DNA of 64,000 bases. Origin: JADGQN01 sp035315185 (GTDB taxonomy: Bacteria > Desulfobacterota > Syntrophorhabdia > Syntrophorhabdales > WCHB1-27). The notes under the pieces are model-generated. The model had not been told where the DNA came from, made no database searches, and saw only the letters and a list, made by a program, of their open reading frames with translations. Below, piece after piece: positions 62,339 to 64,000 of the stretch. A program made the position numbers and the translations under genes. The DNA is taken from NCBI GenBank assembly GCA_035315185.1, contig DATFYE010000101.1:1-64000 (forward strand), given 5' to 3'. Position 1 is the stretch's first letter. The number at the start of each line of letters is the position of its first letter.

Positions 62339-63052
62339 ATGACGCAGAAACAGGAAATTCACGGGAGACCTGCCGGCCAGTCTGGCCAGCCTAAGAGATC
62401 GATCCTAAACCTGGAGTTTGGTGAAGACAGGGGCTTCGAGATAGATGTCCGGCAACGGGTCAATGCATACTTCCAACAGGGCACCGGGCGGTCGCCAACG
62501 GGTTCCTGGCCGATGTACCTGAAGACGGCTATCATACTTGCCTGCTTCGCGACCTCCTACGTGCTGCTGGTGTTCGTGGCCAGAAGCGTGTGGCAGGGCC
62601 TGCCTCTGGTTATTCTGCTCGGCTTGTCCGTGGCGGGCATCGGCTTCAACATTGCCCATGACGGCGGACATAGGGCCTATGCGAAGGCCATCTGGGCCAA
62701 CAAGTTGGCGGCAATGACGGTGGACCTAATTGGAGTCAGCTCCTACGTCTGGTTCTGGAAACACGCCGTCATCCATGACCGGTATGTCAATATTACCGGC
62801 TACGACACCGATTGCGATATCGGCATTCTCGGTCGACTCTCGCCGCACAGCAAGCGGCTCCTGTTTCACCGATGGCAGCATTTTTGTCTCTGGCGGTCCG
62901 CGTTACTAGGATCGGTACCCCAATTGACATTGAGCGTTTTATGCCCATCTTATACGATAGGAGCAAAACCGCCTCGTTCGGCCAGCAACCTCACACGAGG
63001 AAGGCAGAGAAGGACGGAAGAAACGGAGGAGAAGGATGATCCCACAAATTAA
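62339..63052 (+). pseudogene. Truncated fatty acid desaturase
   Basis: The first 185 residues match acyl-lipid or acyl-CoA desaturases: two transmembrane helices, HDGGH (box 1), and a degenerate box 2 (WKHAVIHD where HNxxHH is expected). After FHRWQHFCL (to about 62888) the family match stops; the third histidine box and C-terminal half are missing and the frame continues as unrelated sequence to 63052, overlapping the next gene. It is probably non-functional. The preceding sigma70-type promoter still faces it. Confidence 0.65.
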
Positions 63053-63554
63053 AAAGATTCTTTACGCCACCGACCTTACGAAGAACTCGTCGTACGCATT
63101 TTATTTCGCCGCGGATCTGGCGCAGAAGCATGATGCACAGATCGTGATCCTCCACTGCATAGCATCGATTCCAAGCCAGGCGTACTTCGAAGTAGGCTCG
63201 AAGGGTGACAGGATCCTTGACAGGGCGAAAGCACAGGAGAAGGAGGACGATGTTGCCGACATCAAGAAGCACTTACAGGAATTCTGCCAGAAGGTCGAAC
63301 CTCAGATTGGCCTGCCCTGCGTCAGCCTCGTATCCGAGGTCATCGTCAGGGAAGGCCACCCCGTGGAAGAAATCCTGAACGCGGCAGATACGAAGGGGTG
63401 TGACGTGATCGTCCTCGGGACCCACGGAAAAGGGTGGTTGAAACAGGCCTTTCTCGGCAGCGTGGCCCGTTCAGTGCTGGAGAGGACCCGAAGACCGGTT
63501 TTCATCATTCCGCTGCCATCTGACAAAACGAGCGTCGACTGGGCTGCGATCTGA
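63036..63554 (+). CDS. Universal stress protein (UspA family)
   Basis: This is a 172-residue UspA-type protein: ILYATDLTKNSSYAFYFA near the N-terminus and the ATP-binding GTHGKGWLKQAFLGSVARSV (Gly-x2-Gly-x9-Gly type) near residue 128-147. The length is larger than the usual 140-150 residues because of a loop insertion. It is a stress-induced nucleotide-binding protein. Its start overlaps the end of the desaturase remnant. Confidence 0.9.
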   Translation: MIPQIKKILYATDLTKNSSYAFYFAADLAQKHDAQIVILHCIASIPSQAYFEVGSKGDRILDRAKAQEKEDDVADIKKHLQEFCQKVEPQIGLPCVSLVSEVIVREGHPVEEILNAADTKGCDVIVLGTHGKGWLKQAFLGSVARSVLERTRRPVFIIPLPSDKTSVDWAAI

Positions 63555-63633
63555 GGTATCCACGCCGGACAGATTGAATTGTTTCACAGCTTCTCATCGC
63601 TGGATTTGAAGCGAAGTTATTAAAGGAGGACAC

Positions 63634-63807
63634 ATGCCGACATGCGTCAAATGCGGTTCTCCAACCGCGTGCTGGGCGATCGTCGATAAGGAAAACTACT
63701 TAAAAGAGTACTGTGACAATTGCTTTAAAAAGTATGACCTGGCGAACTATAAAAAAGAAATGGATGAGTACCACAGGAAAGAGAAAGAGGAGAAGGCAAG
63801 ACAGTGA
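63634..63807 (+). CDS. Small CxxC/CxxC zinc-binding protein
   Basis: This is a 57-residue protein with two Cys pairs (CVKC at 4-7 and CDNC at 27-30), suggesting one zinc ribbon, followed by a charged helix. The start follows TTAAAGGAGGACAC. No function is known. Confidence 0.6.
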   Translation: MPTCVKCGSPTACWAIVDKENYLKEYCDNCFKKYDLANYKKEMDEYHRKEKEEKARQ

Positions 63808-64000
63808 TGACCGTTATCATTGCCTTGAACTGCTTTCCGAATAACTATTAGTACCCAACACAATGGTTGGGCTCGCGTTAGTCTATGCACAATGATCTCT
63901 GCTTCTAAAGACCAGACTGCTTTCTGGCGGCTGTGACGATTACGGTCCTGCTCGAACAGATCACCGGGACAATCGGGGGAATAAAGGTGATAGTAAAGGA
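63808..64000. other. Window edge, nothing recognised
   Basis: The final 193 bases contain no complete gene. A plus-strand gene may begin beyond the window, since TAAAGG occurs at the very end. Confidence 0.3.

Overview
The window reads as a chromosomal segment of a Gram-negative, probably anaerobic bacterium. Desulfobacterota (the old Deltaproteobacteria, Syntrophales-like) is the best guess. The reasons are an outer-membrane lipid-trafficking MlaFED set, several lipoproteins, cobalamin-binding radical SAM proteins with a DUF4070-type tail, CsbD/DUF2934/DUF3309/YtxH-type small proteins, and an ADP-forming acyl-CoA synthetase fused to a GNAT domain. No rRNA, tRNA, CRISPR array or complete insertion sequence was seen. 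The assignment is inference, because no taxonomic marker is present.

Layout. 0-4.3 kb holds small envelope or unknown genes (EcsC-like, DUF2934, a Gly/Tyr-rich exported protein, YggT-like), possible structured RNAs, and what may be the edge of an IS21-type element. 4.3-11.1 kb is a sphingolipid-type locus: CerR-like reductase, serine palmitoyltransferase-like PLP enzyme, Aur1/Ipt1-type PAP2 protein, dedicated ACP, FabF-type ketosynthase and a metallo-beta-lactamase-fold hydrolase, with a PAP2 phosphatase and a DUF4833 gene on the opposite strand. 11.2-13.7 kb holds stress-type small genes and a lipoprotein. 30.4 to 14.2 kb (minus strand) is one tightly packed operon of eight genes: a YghO/bCerS-family acyltransferase, a 2641-residue PUFA-synthase-like megasynthase, a Sfp-type phosphopantetheinyl transferase, a FemAB/BioF2-fold acyltransferase, a two-gene ABC-2 exporter, an EptA-like phosphoethanolamine transferase and a B12-type radical SAM protein.

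The two loci together hold the parts for a ceramide-like lipid. They cover base synthesis (SPT, ACP, KS, CerR-like), N-acylation (bCerS-like), a special acyl or polyketide chain from the megasynthase, export, and phosphoethanolamine head-group decoration. A sphingolipid pathway fed by a PUFA-synthase-like megasynthase is the main candidate for a previously undescribed system here. The linkage is inferred from gene content and operon structure.

30.5-52.2 kb is an envelope and stress region: a phosphatase lipoprotein, a phospholipase D-like lipoprotein, a CBM48 protein, many one- or two-helix membrane peptides, two more B12-type radical SAM proteins, a PAS-repeat histidine kinase with a NarL-type regulator, AsmA, Spy-like and secreted proteins, mlaEFD (MlaF with a GGDEF-like extension), the acyl-CoA synthetase/GNAT fusion and a DUF3108 protein. 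Five copies of a dispersed 60-190 bp intergenic element (11.2, 32.7, 37.6, 43.5 and 51.7 kb, all plus strand) each lie upstream of a plus-strand gene in the 11-52 kb part and may mark a regulon. 52.5-64 kb holds DUF456, an RNB-domain ribonuclease, an MntP/YtaF-type protein, DedA, phosphoketolase, an Mg2+ P-type ATPase, a truncated desaturase, a universal stress protein and a small zinc-binding protein.
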